Positions 43,928-55,497 of a DNA stretch of 64,000 nucleotides are shown here, one piece after another (positions within the stretch are counted from its first letter, which is position 1; every line of letters begins with the position of its first letter). Source of the stretch: Monoplex corrugatus (taxonomy: Eukaryota; Mollusca; Gastropoda; Littorinimorpha; Ranellidae); contig JAPXFY010000015.1 in the NCBI GenBank assembly GCA_030674185.1, positions 18,705,489-18,769,488 on the forward strand. Reading direction: 5' to 3'. The position numbers and the translations under genes are program-made. The notes under the pieces were generated by a model that saw only the letters and a program-made list of their open reading frames with translations, was not told the DNA's origin and did not search any database.

Positions 43928-46377
43928 TGGTGTAAGTGAGTACCTCTCCTCTAGACCTTCACGAACTGGACACTGCTCTTTCTTCTCCTGGAGCCTTACT
44001 GTGGGTATGGGGCGACCACATCCTTCATTTGTCAAGAGCCATGGTTCAGAACGTGTTATCTTGTCTGTGGTGATTTGATAGGACCTGATACCACCCCCAC
44101 CCCCTTGATGGTCTGGTATTTCCTCGCGTCTCTTCCTGCCGATACGTTGTGGCTACAGATGGTGTAATGCTGTCTGGCCTGGCTGAAACTGCAGTACAGT
44201 CATTACTGCCTTACAGTTATCAGTCATGTAGACTTCACAGTGTTGGAAGTGAGCTGAAGTGTACCCGAGTGTGTGTGTGTGGCGCAGGTGAACTGTCCAG
44301 TCCCATAAAGATGATCATGTGTTCTGCAGAGTGGTACTGAGGATAGCGGCAGCCTATGGTACCGAGGATAGCGGCAGCCTATGGTACCGAGGATAGCGGC
44401 AGCCTGTGGTACCGAGGATAGCGGCAGCCTATGGTACCGAGGATAGCGGCAGCCTGTCTGTTTTGCCCCCACATACATCTTGCATCAGAGATCCTCTCTT
44501 TCAGTGTCATTCCTCAGGAGTTTGTCCTACTCCCTGTGTACTGTTTGTTGACCCAGGTCCTGCTGTATGCGCCGCAAAGGAGTCTGTGTCAGGTGTATCA
44601 TTCAGGTGTGCAATGTATTGGCCTGCAGGGACTGAATTTGTCTGGGGACATTTGTTCTGTGAACAGTTGAGATTGATAAAGGTGGCAGGGAAATGGTATT
44701 TCCACTTGGTTTCATTTTGAAAACAAGACCTTTCCATAGCCTTATGGACTGGTGTCCCTTCATCATGAGCTAAGCCTTTTTTTTTTCTTTTCTTTTTTTT
44801 CACATATTTTCTGACAACTCTATGCGTGTGAGCAGCTAAGCACAGCATCCACATTAACAAGTAGAGATGACATTTACGAGACTGGTGCCATTAGAGGTGT
44901 GTGATCTGTAAAGGAGACGTGCCCAAGAGTGTCAGGAAGTTCAAGTCACTGGCTTACTGACGTTGGTTTGGCAGTCGACAGTTACCGTTGTATTTTAAGT
45001 AAGTGTCACTGCAGCCAACACCCTATTCATGGAGAGGCAGGCCTTGCTGTGGTCTCTATTTATGACAGATGTCTTTGCAATGATTGTCAGATTCCCCAGT
45101 CCTGCCTGCCTGTATGTGTACATAGCCCCACTGTATGTGTACTGCTGTTTGTGGCCCTAGTGACAGAGTCTAACGGTATTCCTGGAGAACTGGGTGTTCT
45201 CTCTTGCTGTCTGTGACAAGGGCAAAGAGACCTGTTCCCTGCTGTTGCTGGATCATCGTCAACAGTGTGGGCCTCAGAATAACCAACTTTCTGTTCAGCT
45301 GTGTGTTTTTGGATCGGGATTTTATGTGTATTGTGCAAATGTATGGGATGTCGTCGGCATGCTTGCGTTTGCATTGGGTGCAAGATCTCATCAGATCGTG
45401 AGGGGTTGTAACTGTAGGCGAACAAATGAATTAAGTGATGATATTAGTAAGTGAACTGAAAGATGTGGTTGAATGATACGATGTAGTGAGGTGAGCAAGC
45501 TGTCCTATCTGCTTTTATTTATAAATTTGGTGGCAATGTACATAGATTTATCGTGTATACTTACATGTACAAAGAGATTTGTGTGTGTGGTCCGTGCAAG
45601 GCAAAAAGCTGACCAACACAGGTTTGTGATCCTGTCTGTTTCCGTCACAGACTGTTGGGTGGTGGTGGTGCGCCCTTGATATATCATGACTGTACTGTGT
45701 GATGTGTGTGAGAGACTGCCAGTCGAAATCATGATCGTGTCTGTTGTGTGTACATGTGTTCTGATGTACAGAGCAACGTGGGTCAGGCTTTTTCCCATGT
45801 TGATATTCTTCTGATTTGTGTCTGGGTTCTTGGCTACCTTGTCCTTGTATAATGATTATGAGGAAAACTTTTTTTTTGTTTTGTGTTCATTATTTTTTAT
45901 AATTTTTCAGAATCTTTCCATTAAAAAATCTTGCATAATCTTGTACATTTATATCAACTTTTTTTATTTTGCCCTTTTCAGCCAGCAAGGCATTTTTTTT
46001 AATTGTTAATGAAATGTGTGCGAGTCTGTACGTTATGTTGAATGATAATCAGGAGAGGTGTCATGCGTTGGCACTTTTTATACATGTAGCAAAAATCACT
46101 GAGAACAATGAGCTACTTTGAAATTGAGGATTATATACTGAAGATTTCTATGAAATAATTGCAACAAATGCAAGCATATTAAAAAAAAAAAGACATTGTT
46201 TCTCAATTGAGATTTGTCCCTTTTTGAAGATCCAGTGCTAAAACTGTAATGTCCAAATGCCTTTTCCTCTTGTTTTTACAGTGATGTGATTCTTGAGGTT
46301 AAACACAGTTGGTAAGTCCTGCAGTGGCAGTGAAATGATTTTTGGGGGGCAAGTCAGTCGTGCATTTGTAATAAAAT
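43928..46377 (+). other. RERE: Probable Atrophin 3'UTR
   Basis: The sequence after the stop codon has no supported coding frame. It includes a 25-bp tandem repeat. A first AATAAA appears near 46372. Another AATAAA followed by GT-rich sequence lies near 50677, so a longer UTR is possible. The end is not determined from sequence alone. Confidence 0.35.
44335..44457. repeat. 25-bp tandem repeat in probable 3'UTR
   Basis: The unit GAGGATAGCGGCAGCCTATG plus GTACC is repeated five times with few changes. Confidence 0.9.
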
Positions 46378-46424
46378 AATACCTTGGGTCATGCATAGTA
46401 GTAGTATAACCCTGCCATCATGAT

Positions 46425-46640
46425 GAAATAATTCTTTAGGTTAAACAGTAGGTTAATGAAATAATTCTTTAGGTTAAACACAGTCAGTAGGTTGATGTTA
46501 AACACAATCAGCAGGTTAAATAATTCTTTAGGTTAATGAAGTAATTCTGTAGGTTGAACACGGTCAAATTAGTAGATAAAAATTAGTTAACGAAATGATC
46601 ATTTATGTTATTAAGCACAGTAGGTAAATAATTCTTTAGG
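46425..46640. repeat. Loose tandem repeat, ATTCTTTAGGTTAAACACAG
   Basis: Variants of ATAATTCTTTAGGTTAAACA followed by CAGTCAGTAGGTTAATGAA recur about six times. Confidence 0.65.
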
Positions 46641-46716
46641 TTAACCCTTTGACTCCCTCAGCCTATTCTCCAGCTTCCTACAGGAACCAGGTGGACAAAG
46701 GGAGTCAAAGGATTAA
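46641..46716. mobile_element. M1 half-element
   Basis: TTAACCCTTTGACTCCCTCA to GGGAGTCAAAGGATTAA, 76 bp, with foldback centre CTTCCTACAGGAACC. Confidence 0.7.
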
Positions 46717-47016
46717 CTCAGTCAATAGGTTAATGAAATGATTCCCTTGGTTAAACACAGTGTCAGTCCTGCAGTTGCACTGAATGATTATGTTTACTAT
46801 ATGTAAACATTGACATTTTTTTTAAGGTTCATGACAGCATTGAAAATAGAATTGCCTTAACTGTACTAGAAGTTGGGATATAATTGTGTGTGTTTAGTAT
46901 GATCAAGGGTAAGTGTTCTGTCATGTACCATTCATTCTTTGTAAGGTTTTGGATGATAGAGCATGGACATAAATATCAAATGGAGGAGACTTCTTGGATA
47001 GAAGTTGTCTAAGTAT

Positions 47017-47070
47017 GCATTCCCTAACTTTTTAAAGCGTTATTTTTTACCTTAAAAAGTTAGGGAATGC
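47017..47070. other. Perfect 19-bp hairpin
   Basis: GCATTCCCTAACTTTTTAA (47017-47035) and TTAAAAAGTTAGGGAATGC (47052-47070) are exact complements around a 16-base loop. This is downstream of Atrophin, with no other copy seen in the window. Confidence 0.9.
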
Positions 47071-47292
47071 CTTTACTGAAGCAGTCATGCCATGTAAATG
47101 AACCTTTTATTTTTCAAGGATTACCATGTGTTGTGTGAACAGCAACATCACCATTACAGGTGAAAGTGAATAGAATCACTTTCATAATTTTGTTAATTTC
47201 TTGAGGCAGATCCATGAATGCCATAGTTTGAATGAACTTGGCAACAAATGCTACAGTGAAAAGAGGACATGTTTTGCTAGGTATATTAATTC

Positions 47293-47488
47293 TTAATCCC
47301 TTGACACCTGTATCCTGTCACCAACATCTTGTATTGCCAACCATGCTAACAAAGTAGAAACTTTAACCCTTTGATTCTCTCACCCTGTCCACCAGCTTCC
47401 TGCTGCAGGAAGCTTGTGGATAGAGTGAGGGAATCAAAGGGTTAAGTTTTTGCAGTTGATAGATGGGGCCTGGGAGTGAAAGGGTTAA
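47293..47488. mobile_element. M1 foldback element, full length
   Basis: TTAATCCCTTGACACC to GGGAGTGAAAGGGTTAA, with inner palindrome CAGCTTCCTGCTGCAGGAAG. Confidence 0.8.
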
Positions 47489-48057
47489 AAAAATCAGTGA
47501 AGGGCATGGAAGTTTTATAAGAAAATGTCATCCAGACAATCTGAAACTGAGTAATAAATGATTTTTGGTGAACAGTACAGGTTGCATACTTAAAAAAATG
47601 AAACGCTGATGGTATTTAATGAAATAAAAAATAAGACACATTTTAGAATCAGTTATCATGAAATAACTGATTCAGTATAAACTGAAAACATTAAATTGCA
47701 ATATTATAAAGGGTAAACATTTTTTAAGTGTTAAGAAATGAAAATAGGAACAAAATTTTACATTACAAAGTGAACAAACAAAAAACCCAAAACCAAACAG
47801 CTAACAATTAACAATCTTCAAATACAAAAAAGACTACTGTTCATGCCATTTTCAGTCTTTGTTATGCAGGATTTCTTCCACAGTCAAGGGCAAGGGGCGA
47901 TTCACTGCCAGACAAGTGCTCCAAGAGATGTTTTGTGACTAGCGTAATAATTTTTGACAGTTTTTGAAAATTTCAGAAATTTTGAGACATAGGATAAATT
48001 TTGCTGGGAGTGAAACATCCGTTCTCTCAGAATAACAGCGACACTGATCATGTTTCA

Positions 48058-48245
48058 TTAACCCTTTGAATCCTTCACCCTGTCCACCAATATCCTGCAT
48101 TGTCAACCATGCTAGCAAAACAATAATTTAACCCTTTGACTCTCACCCTATCCGCCAGCTTCCTGTTGGAAGCTGGTGGATAGGATGGAGTCAAAGGGTT
48201 AAGTTTTTGCAGTTGGTGGAAGGAGTGCATGAATCAAAGGGTTAA
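48058..48245. mobile_element. M1 foldback element, full length
   Basis: TTAACCCTTTGAATCC to ATGAATCAAAGGGTTAA, with inner palindrome GCCAGCTTCCTGTTGGAAGC. Confidence 0.8.
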
Positions 48246-49020
48246 AAGAAAAAAGTGTGGGATCCTACAGCCACAAATGTCAACTGGTTTGAATGTTATG
48301 CTGAGGTGACATGAATCTATCTGAATAGAGTATATTTGGCATGAAATTAGAAGTTTTCAGTGGCTGTGTTAAATTCCTTGTAATTCACTAGAATGGGAGT
48401 TGGTCAGACATGTAGTTGAGCGTCCCTCCATCACAGCAGCTTAACCAAAAAGAACTGTCGGGTCCTGTCTGTAAGCCTTGCAGAACTGATATTGAGTATA
48501 AAGCAATCCATAACTGTACATTTTATTTAGTTGAAGATGCAGTGAGTGGATAAGCAAACCATTTCAGTACTATATACAAATAACAGATCAATGTCAGTGT
48601 TGATATTTGCTTCAGCCCTTTTAAAATTGTATTGAAAAGACAATCAGAAAAGAGGGCCAGGCTGATCAGGTGTTTTGCTTCAAATGATCTGTAGTAATAA
48701 TGAGCATTCGTTTCTATCTGCCATGAGACTTGCATTTTCTTCCCTTAAAATGTTTAGTTGCTGGAAGCATTTCTCAAAACAGATTTACCGATGTCTTGCA
48801 TTTTAAGCAAGTTTTATTTACAGAGGTGATGATGTTTACAAGTGCTGTATATGATCTATGAATACAGATGTTATGTGTGTTGTATTTATGGGTTGCTAAG
48901 TAATCCATGTGATCGGACAGCAGAACTGAGTGATTTTTGATATATAGTATATTCTTCCAAGACCATTTTATGTGGGACTTGATTCAAGCAACAACAAAAA
49001 ACCCTTCATATATGTTCTCC

Positions 49021-49100
49021 GTAACCCTTTCCCTCCCTCCCCCTATCCACCAGCTTTCTGTAGGAAGGTAATGGGTAAGGCGAGAGAACAAAAGGGTTAA
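49021..49100. mobile_element. M1 half-element
   Basis: GTAACCCTTTCCCTCC to GAACAAAAGGGTTAA, with centre CTTTCTGTAGGAAGG. Confidence 0.65.
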
Positions 49101-49639
49101 ATTTGGGACCACCCGTGAGCGTATGGCTTCGTACTGGTCACCTCATGGAAGGTTCTGCTGTATTCAGTACTCTGATGTATACCAAGAGCTTTTCCTCCCC
49201 TCTCCCATGCCCCTCCCTGTATTGGTGTTGTCAAGTCCCTCCCCCCCCCCCCTCCCCAGCCAACAGGAACTTGAGTATTGTCTGCAATATGTTATAACGC
49301 CCTGCACCTTACCTTTTTCACTGTGTGCACATTTGTACAGACTTTACTTGTCGCCTAGATGTGTGGGACTGTATTTAATCAATCTACTGCACGTGTATTG
49401 GTTGCAGCGACTATGTCATGTATCTCTCTGTTCCCTACCCCCCACCCCCACCCGCCTTGTTCCACTTTGGTTTTTTCCCCCCGACTTGTTCAGTTGAGGA
49501 TATGATGGGTGTGTGTGCCAGTGTATGCGAGTATGTCTTACAGTTTGATTATGTGGCTGTGTTTGCTTGGTTCATAGGTGGAAGTGAGATTGTTAATGAG
49601 ACAGAATGTTTTCAGACATACATGTAGACTTGAACATGC

Positions 49640-49835
49640 GCTCTATAACCCCGTTAGCACAACAGACTACTGACTGGGAGGATAGCATTGGATCTTACCC
49701 CGGTCGGCCAAGAAAAAAACCTACTGACAGAATTTTTGGCCGTGACTGTTTAGGCATGCTGTGTGCTTGTTGGGAAGAATAGGACCAGACAGTCAAGTCT
49801 CGTCCACCTTATGGATGGAGCATAGAGGATGGTGT
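49640..49835 (+). mobile_element. tRNA-like SINE
   Basis: CCGTTAGCACAACAGACTAC is A-box-like and TTGGATCTTACCCCGG is B-box-like. The body has GTCAAGTCTCGTCCACCTTA and TGGATGGAGC. Confidence 0.45.
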
Positions 49836-51159
49836 TTAGATTTCCTGATCAGCACTGTGGGTGTCTGTATTTGTCAAGCCTGGTTGACAACATGCATAAA
49901 AAGAAAATAGACAGAGCATACCCTGTCATGCAGTGTCAATCCAAAATGAAAGTCGGGATCATCCCCATTCTCAATATCACCATATTGTCCAGAAAAAAAA
50001 AAAACTGTCCCAGATTCTGTGAACCTTGATGCTCTGCTCTCCAAAGACCTTGGTTTTCGGTGTTGACGTAGAGTGTTGGAGACCCAAAAGGAGCTTGTGA
50101 AAGCAGTGACACAGGGCTGGTGCAGAATAAGGGCAGTAAAAGAAAAGAACACAAAAAAAAAAAAGAAAGAAAGAAAGAAAAGAAACTGCATTCATGCACA
50201 GACCTAAGTGACATGGTGGGACAGATTGATATTTTGACAAGAAGAAAATGTATTCCTTATGTAGCAATGAATGGCCTTTTTTTTTTTTTATTTGGTGTGG
50301 GTATTTTTCTCTCATTTTTATATTTTTTTATAAAAGGAACTGTGTTTTGTCTGGTCAGCAGTGCTCTGGTCAGCAAATATTAACCCTTTTTTTCTTACAC
50401 TAGTTTTTGGAATCTTTCCTGATGGGAGTGTGATTTAGTTAAAAAAAAATGTCAGAAATTGTGTGTTCCAAACAGGCAGTGTTCATCAGCATTTATTGGA
50501 ACTGGTGTAAATGATATATGTGGCATGAGCAGAGTTGTGTCTTGAAGGTGTACAAGTGTATGTGTGATTTGATTTATTTGGTGGAGAATGTGAAGTATTC
50601 TTTTAATTAATGGTCCTGTCATTGTCAACCTTCACTTGTATGTTTGGACTTTAGTGCCAAGATAGATAGCTCTTCAATAAAGTGCATAAATGCTTCACTG
50701 GCTTGTGTGTACCTGGCATGTGAAATGATTTGTCCTTACAGAAATGGCACATTATCATTATTGTGTCTACCTTCATTAGTGAAATGCAGATCATTTTTCC
50801 TGTATTGCCCCCTCTCTTCATGTACAATCAGATCTATATCAATGGTTTTTACATTGTATATTTTTCAAGTTGTGGCTTGATTTTCCTAAAGGTCATGTGC
50901 AGTTTGATGAGCTTTTTTTCTGGAGGAGGAATTGACATTTTTTTCTAGTTTCAGAGCTATTTTTCACTCTGAGCAGCTTCCTTGGCCTCACAGGTTGTTA
51001 GTGAGAGAGCTTGAAGTTAACACAAGAAACTCTTTGTCTGACGGGCGACCTAAGACAGGAATAGACATGCAAGTTTGAAAGGGTGAAGGCAACGACTGAG
51101 GTGCTGCAGGAACAAGGAGAAGAACTAGAGCCACAGGGCTGGTGCAGGAGGCAAGTCAA

Positions 51160-51665
51160 GGCAACGACTGAAGTGTTACTGGAGCAAGGAAAGGGGAACT
51201 ACAGCTGTACGTACAGTTGACACAGGAGTGGCTGATGACAGTTTGTCCTTCAGTAATTGTGTTGTGCAAGGTCGGACCCCTCCCAAAGAATGTTGGAGTA
51301 ACTTCTTATCTTGTAGGCCAAATACTTTTTGGGTGGTGTCTTACCAAGGAAGTGACTACACATGTTGGAAAAGAGACTGTGTGGGTATAAGACAAACAGG
51401 AGCAATATGCTGGAGTGTATAGCTCCCGTTTTATCACATACCCACACACAGTCTCTTTTCTAACTTGTGCATCACTTCTCTGGGGGGAGACCACCCAAAA
51501 CGTACTCTACAAGATAACGAGTTACTCTCAGGTTCTTTTGGGAGACCTTGCACAACACAATTACTGAACATAAAAACCTGTCATCAGAAACTCCTGCACC
51601 AGCTGTGTACTACAGTTTTCTTCCCCTTTTCCTTGCTCCAGTAAACCACTTAAGTCGTTGCCTTT
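51160..51665. repeat. Foldback module 1
   Basis: AATTGTGTTGTGCAAGGTC (about 51256) pairs with GACCTTGCACAACACAATT (about 51544), and AAAAGAGACTGTGTG (about 51368) pairs with CACACAGTCTCTTTT (about 51445). The arms are about 250 bp each with a short loop near 51415. Confidence 0.88.
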
Positions 51666-51759
51666 ACTTGACTCCAGCGCCAGCCCTGTGTGGCTCCAGT
51701 TCTACCTCTCCTTGTTCCTGCAACACAGTAAAGTCATTTGCCTAACAACTCTTTACTTG

Positions 51760-52075
51760 CCTGTCCATCCCTGTTCCTGGTCGTCCTACAGACGTGCGGA
51801 TTTCAAACCTGCCTGTCCATCCCTGTTCCTGGTCGTCCTACAGACGTGTGGATTTCAAACCTGCCTGTCCATCCCTGTTCCTGGTCATCCCTGTTCCTAG
51901 TCGTCCTACAGACGTGTGGATTTCAAACCTGCCTGTCCATCCCTGTTCCTGGTCGTCCTACAGACGTGTGGATTTCAAACCTGCCTGTCCATCCCTGTTC
52001 CTGGTCATCCTACAGACGTGTGGATTTCAAACCTGCCTGTCCATCCCTGTTCCTGGTCGTCCTATAGACGTGAGT
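51760..52075 (+). repeat. 52-bp minisatellite, left array
   Basis: There are six units of CCTGTCCATCCCTGTTCCTG, GTCGTCCTACAGACGTGTGG and ATTTCAAACCTG. Unit starts are near 51760, 51812, 51864, 51932, 51984 and 52036. The third unit has a 16-bp internal duplication. Confidence 0.92.
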
Positions 52076-52179
52076 GGATTTGGAGGAGTCAAGGCAATGA
52101 CTGAAAGTGCTGCAGCTACAGGGGCCCTTTATAAAGGGAAGCGGAACTAGAGCCACACAGCTGGTGCAGGAGTACAGTC

Positions 52180-52720
52180 CAGGCTATGACTGAAGTGTTA
52201 CTGGAGAAAGGAAATGTTTTGGGGAACTAAAGCTGTACAACTGATGAAGGATAAAGTTGAGAGCAATCAGCAACAGGTTTTCCTTTAACAACTGGATTCT
52301 GTGTCTTGGGTCAAGATGTCCTCCAAAGGATTCAGAGTAATTTGTTATGCTGTAATGAAGACACAGTGTAGCTTTATTAAGCCTTTAGGGTGGTCTGCTT
52401 CCAGGGAAGATTATGCAAGTTAGAGACAATGAGACATAAGAGTGCCGTGCTCTTAACCATCTCATACACAGTCTCTCTTCTAACTTGTGTAGTCACTTCC
52501 CTGGACACAGACCACCCCAAGGTTAAAGCCACACTGTGTCTTCATTACAGCATAACAAATTACTCTGAATCCTTTGGAGGACATCTTGACCCAAGACACA
52601 GAATCCAGTTGTTAAAGGAAAACCTGTTGCTGATTGCTCTCAACTTTATCCTTCATCAGTTGTACAGCTTTAGTTCCCTAAAACATTTCCTTTCTCCATA
52701 ACACTTCAGTCATAGCCTGG
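52180..52720. repeat. Foldback module 2 (centre of the palindrome)
   Basis: CAACTGGATTCTGTGTCTTG (about 52289) pairs with CAAGACACAGAATCCAGTTG (about 52593). The arms are nearly identical for about 230 bp (for example GGATTCAGAGTAATTTGTTA and TAACAAATTACTCTGAATCC). The loop is near 52430-52460. Confidence 0.92.
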
Positions 52721-52814
52721 ACTGTACTCCTGCACCAGCTGTGTGGCTCTAGTTCCACTTCCCTTTGCCCCTGTAGCTGCAGCACTTTCAGTCATTTTGC
52801 CTTGACTCCTCCAA

Positions 52815-53245
52815 ATCCACACGTCTGTAGGACGACCAGGAACAGGGATGGACAGGCAGGGATGGACAGGCAGGTTTGAAATCTGCACGTCTGTAGGACG
52901 ACCAGGAACAAGAATGGACAGGCAAGTTTGAAATCCGCATGTCTGTAGGACGACCAGGAACAAGAATGGACAGGCAAGTTTGAAATCCGCATGTCTGTAG
53001 GACGACCAGGAACAAGAATGGACAGGCAAGTTTGAAATCCGCATGTCTGTAGGACGACCAGGAACAAGAATGGACAGGCAAGTTTGAAATCCGCATGTCT
53101 GTAGGATGACCAGGAACAGGGATGGACAGGCAAGTTTGAAATCCGCATGTCTGTAGGACGACCAGGAACAAGAATGGACAGGCAAGTTTGATGAAATCCA
53201 CATGTGTCTGTAGGACGACCAGGAACAAGGATGGACAAGGGGAAC
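52815..53245 (-). repeat. 52-bp minisatellite, right array (inverted)
   Basis: The same unit as at 51760 in reverse (TGTAGGACGACCAGGAACAA, then GAATGGACAGGCAAGTTTGA and AATCCGCATGTC) is repeated about eight times. The right array is more uniform internally than the left and uses slightly different bases (AAGAATGG versus AGGGATGG). Confidence 0.92.
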
Positions 53246-53765
53246 TACAGCTGGTAGTACAGCTGGTGCAGGCAGGAGAAAGTTCCAGAGTGGTTGACAA
53301 CAGGTTCTTCTTTCACAATTATGGTGCATCAGATTTTGACTCCCCTCTTATGCACCTTGGAATAAATTTCTATGTTGTAATGAAAAAGAGTGTGCTCTAA
53401 ACTTTTTGGGTGTCTCCTACCAGGGCAGTGACTTTGCAAGTTAGAACAGAGAAACTGTGTGTGTGGATATGAGACAAACGGAGCTGTACACTCAAGTCTA
53501 TTGCCCCCATTTGCCTCATATCCACTCAGTTTCTTTTCTAATTTGCACATTCACTTTCCTGGAAGTAGACCACCAAAGTGTAAACGTAGGCTATACTCTT
53601 TCACTACAACAGAGCAAATTACTGTGAGGCTCTTCAGGACGGGGTCAAGACCTGACACACCATAATCATGAAAGGAGAACCTGTCGTCAACCACTCTGGA
53701 CCTTTCTCCTGCCTGCAACAGCTGTACTACCACCTGTAGTTCCCCTTTTCTTTGCTCCAGTAACA
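53240..53765. repeat. Foldback module 3
   Basis: GGGGAACTACAGCTGGTAGT (about 53239) pairs with the ACCACCTGTAGTTCCCC side near 53730. GGATATGAGACAAACGGAGC (53465) pairs imperfectly with CCCCATTTGCCTCATATCCA (53507). It is homologous to modules 1 and 2. Confidence 0.85.
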
Positions 53766-54118
53766 CTAAAGTCCATTGCCTTGACTTGCCTCTTGCACCA
53801 GCCCTGTGGCTGTAGTTCTACCTCTCCTCGTTCTTGCAGCACTTGAGTCATTGTTACCTAGACTCTTTCAACCAGTACATCCATCTCTGTCCTGTGTCAC
53901 CTGCCAGATAAGTACTTTGCCCAGACATTGAGCTCTCTCTGCTTAACAACCTGAGCTAGGTCAAGAAACATAAAACTACATGAGTTCCTTCTCCTGAGCT
54001 GCTCACCAATGCTGCATGCAGCAGAGATAAGGAAAATCAAGACATAAGAGCCACAAATAAATATATATGTATACACACATACATATATACTTGCATACAC
54101 TGACAAGCACTACTGTAT

Positions 54119-54228
54119 TTTAAACCCTCTGAATCCCGCTTCCTGCAGGAAGCTGGTGGACAGGGTGAGAATCAAAGGGTTAAGTTTTTGCAGTTGGTGG
54201 ACAGGGTGTGGGGGAGTCAAAGGGTTAA
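54119..54228. mobile_element. M1 foldback element, short form
   Basis: TTAAACCCTCTGAATCC to GGGAGTCAAAGGGTTAA, 110 bp, with GCTTCCTGCAGGAAGC as a perfect inner palindrome. Confidence 0.75.
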
Positions 54229-54394
54229 TTACTACAAACCACACAAATCTGATTTCAAAATGTTTAATTTTAAATTCTTTCTTTGCTTCTGATTACATAG
54301 TATTGGCATATTCCTACAGAAACGTTTTTAAAAAGGGACAGGGTGCAAGGAAAATTGATTATTAAACCAACTCTGAATGATCAATTCCAACTAA

Positions 54395-54535
54395 CAGACT
54401 TACGAAGATATAAACTACAAGAGGATCAAGTCAAACCATCTTACTTAGTAAAACACACACACACAAACAAACAAAAAAATGTCTCAAACCATCTACTTGG
54501 TAAAACACACACATACATCAACAAACAAAAGGAAA
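54395..54535. repeat. Tandem pair with CATCTACTTGGTAAAACACA
   Basis: AAACCATCTTACTTAGTAAA, ACACACACACACAAACAAAC and a second variant follow in tandem. Confidence 0.6.
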
Positions 54536-54639
54536 AAGTATGCAATCCATTTTCATGGTGATGTATAACAGATCAGATAGCTGTTTGGTGCAGAAGCATA
54601 GCCCTTTTTTTCTATTATTTTGCCTGCATAATAAGTCTC

Positions 54640-54800
54640 CAGGTGCGAATCACACCTGCAGTCTACTTAGCTGTAAATGGATCTGTGACTCTACAAACAC
54701 TGCTCTCATAATGCTGGCCCCAAGAAAAGCTGGTCTCTCTACACTATCCCCTCATTCCCCTACATACTTGGGGATGTGGGTCTACCTGTTCCTTTTTCTT
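54640..54800. mobile_element. SINE-like segment
   Basis: CCAGGTGCGAATCACACCTG, then CTCATAATGCTGGCCCCAAG and a GTCTCTCTACACTATCCCC block. It shares phrases with the segments at 7480 and 9720. Confidence 0.35.
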
Positions 54801-55497
54801 TCTAATGATCACACTTGTATAAACCCCACACAACAGCACCCAGGTTTGAAAACGCTTGTCTCCAAAAACTTTTTTAAAAAGTTGGGTATTTGTGAGATTT
54901 TTAAAAACCACAAGTACATGGAGATTATTTACATAGTATGCCCACCTTGTTTTGATTTGCAATTCCCAGTTTTCAAAAAGTACCAAGGACACAAGGCAAC
55001 CGTTACAGTTAGAAATTTGGACCACGTTTCTAGCATGGTAGTATCAAAGGGAACTGTCACAAATCTGTAAGCATGTAATGACTGGAAAGTAATGTTTCAG
55101 TTAAAAGAAAAAGAAAGTGCGTACATGCACACAATGTAATAATAGTAACAACACTGAATACAGGGAAACAAACAACATTACAGGATTTTTTTTTGTTTTG
55201 GAGGGGGGGCTATAACTTTCTTCACGACAGCAGTACGTGTATTGGGGAAGGACAGAAACGCTGGCACAGTCTTTCGTCTTGGATATAAAACACAAGACAA
55301 CAGCACCACATCAAACCATACCCTCCAGTCCTTTCATCCACGTCTGTCACAGATGTTCACAGCTGCTGGGTGGCTAGGTACGAGGAGTTTGGATCTTAAT
55401 ATCAAGCCTCCATTGCTGTCTTCTCCAGCTGCCTCCAGTGTCAAAGCAAAGTCAGCATGATCGCAACTGCACACACAGAGAAACATTTTGTTTATAA

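Larger units (their letters stand above)
50985..53955. repeat. Giant nested palindrome, about 2.97 kb
   Basis: The outer arms begin near CACAGGTTGTTAGTGAGAGA (50991) and end near TCTCTCTGCTTAACAACCTG (53932-53951). AGCCACAGGGCTGGTGCAGG (51130) pairs with a CTTGCACCAGCCCTGTGGCT copy near 53794. The axis lies near 52445. It contains three foldback modules centred near 51415, 52445 and 53490, joined by 52-bp minisatellites in opposite orientation. No supported coding frame exists; frames such as PVHPCSWSS come from the 52-bp units in all three phases. The structure resembles a foldback (FB/Galileo-like) transposon or a long hairpin-RNA locus, but no transposase is present. Confidence 0.85.

Noticed and set aside
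45087..45798. Several 60-110-codon frames on both strands in 44.9-45.8 kb
   Set aside because: They overlap on opposite strands, show no recognisable domain and lie in the probable 3'UTR.
49874..50315. Phe/Leu-rich minus-strand frames around 50 kb
   Set aside because: They read through poly-A and GAAA tracts, which give Phe and Leu runs on the other strand.
51738..52150. Repetitive protein-like frames (PVHPCSWSS units), also on the minus strand at 52706-53329
   Set aside because: The 52-bp period gives the same peptides in all three phases, and the frames mirror each other on both strands of the palindrome.
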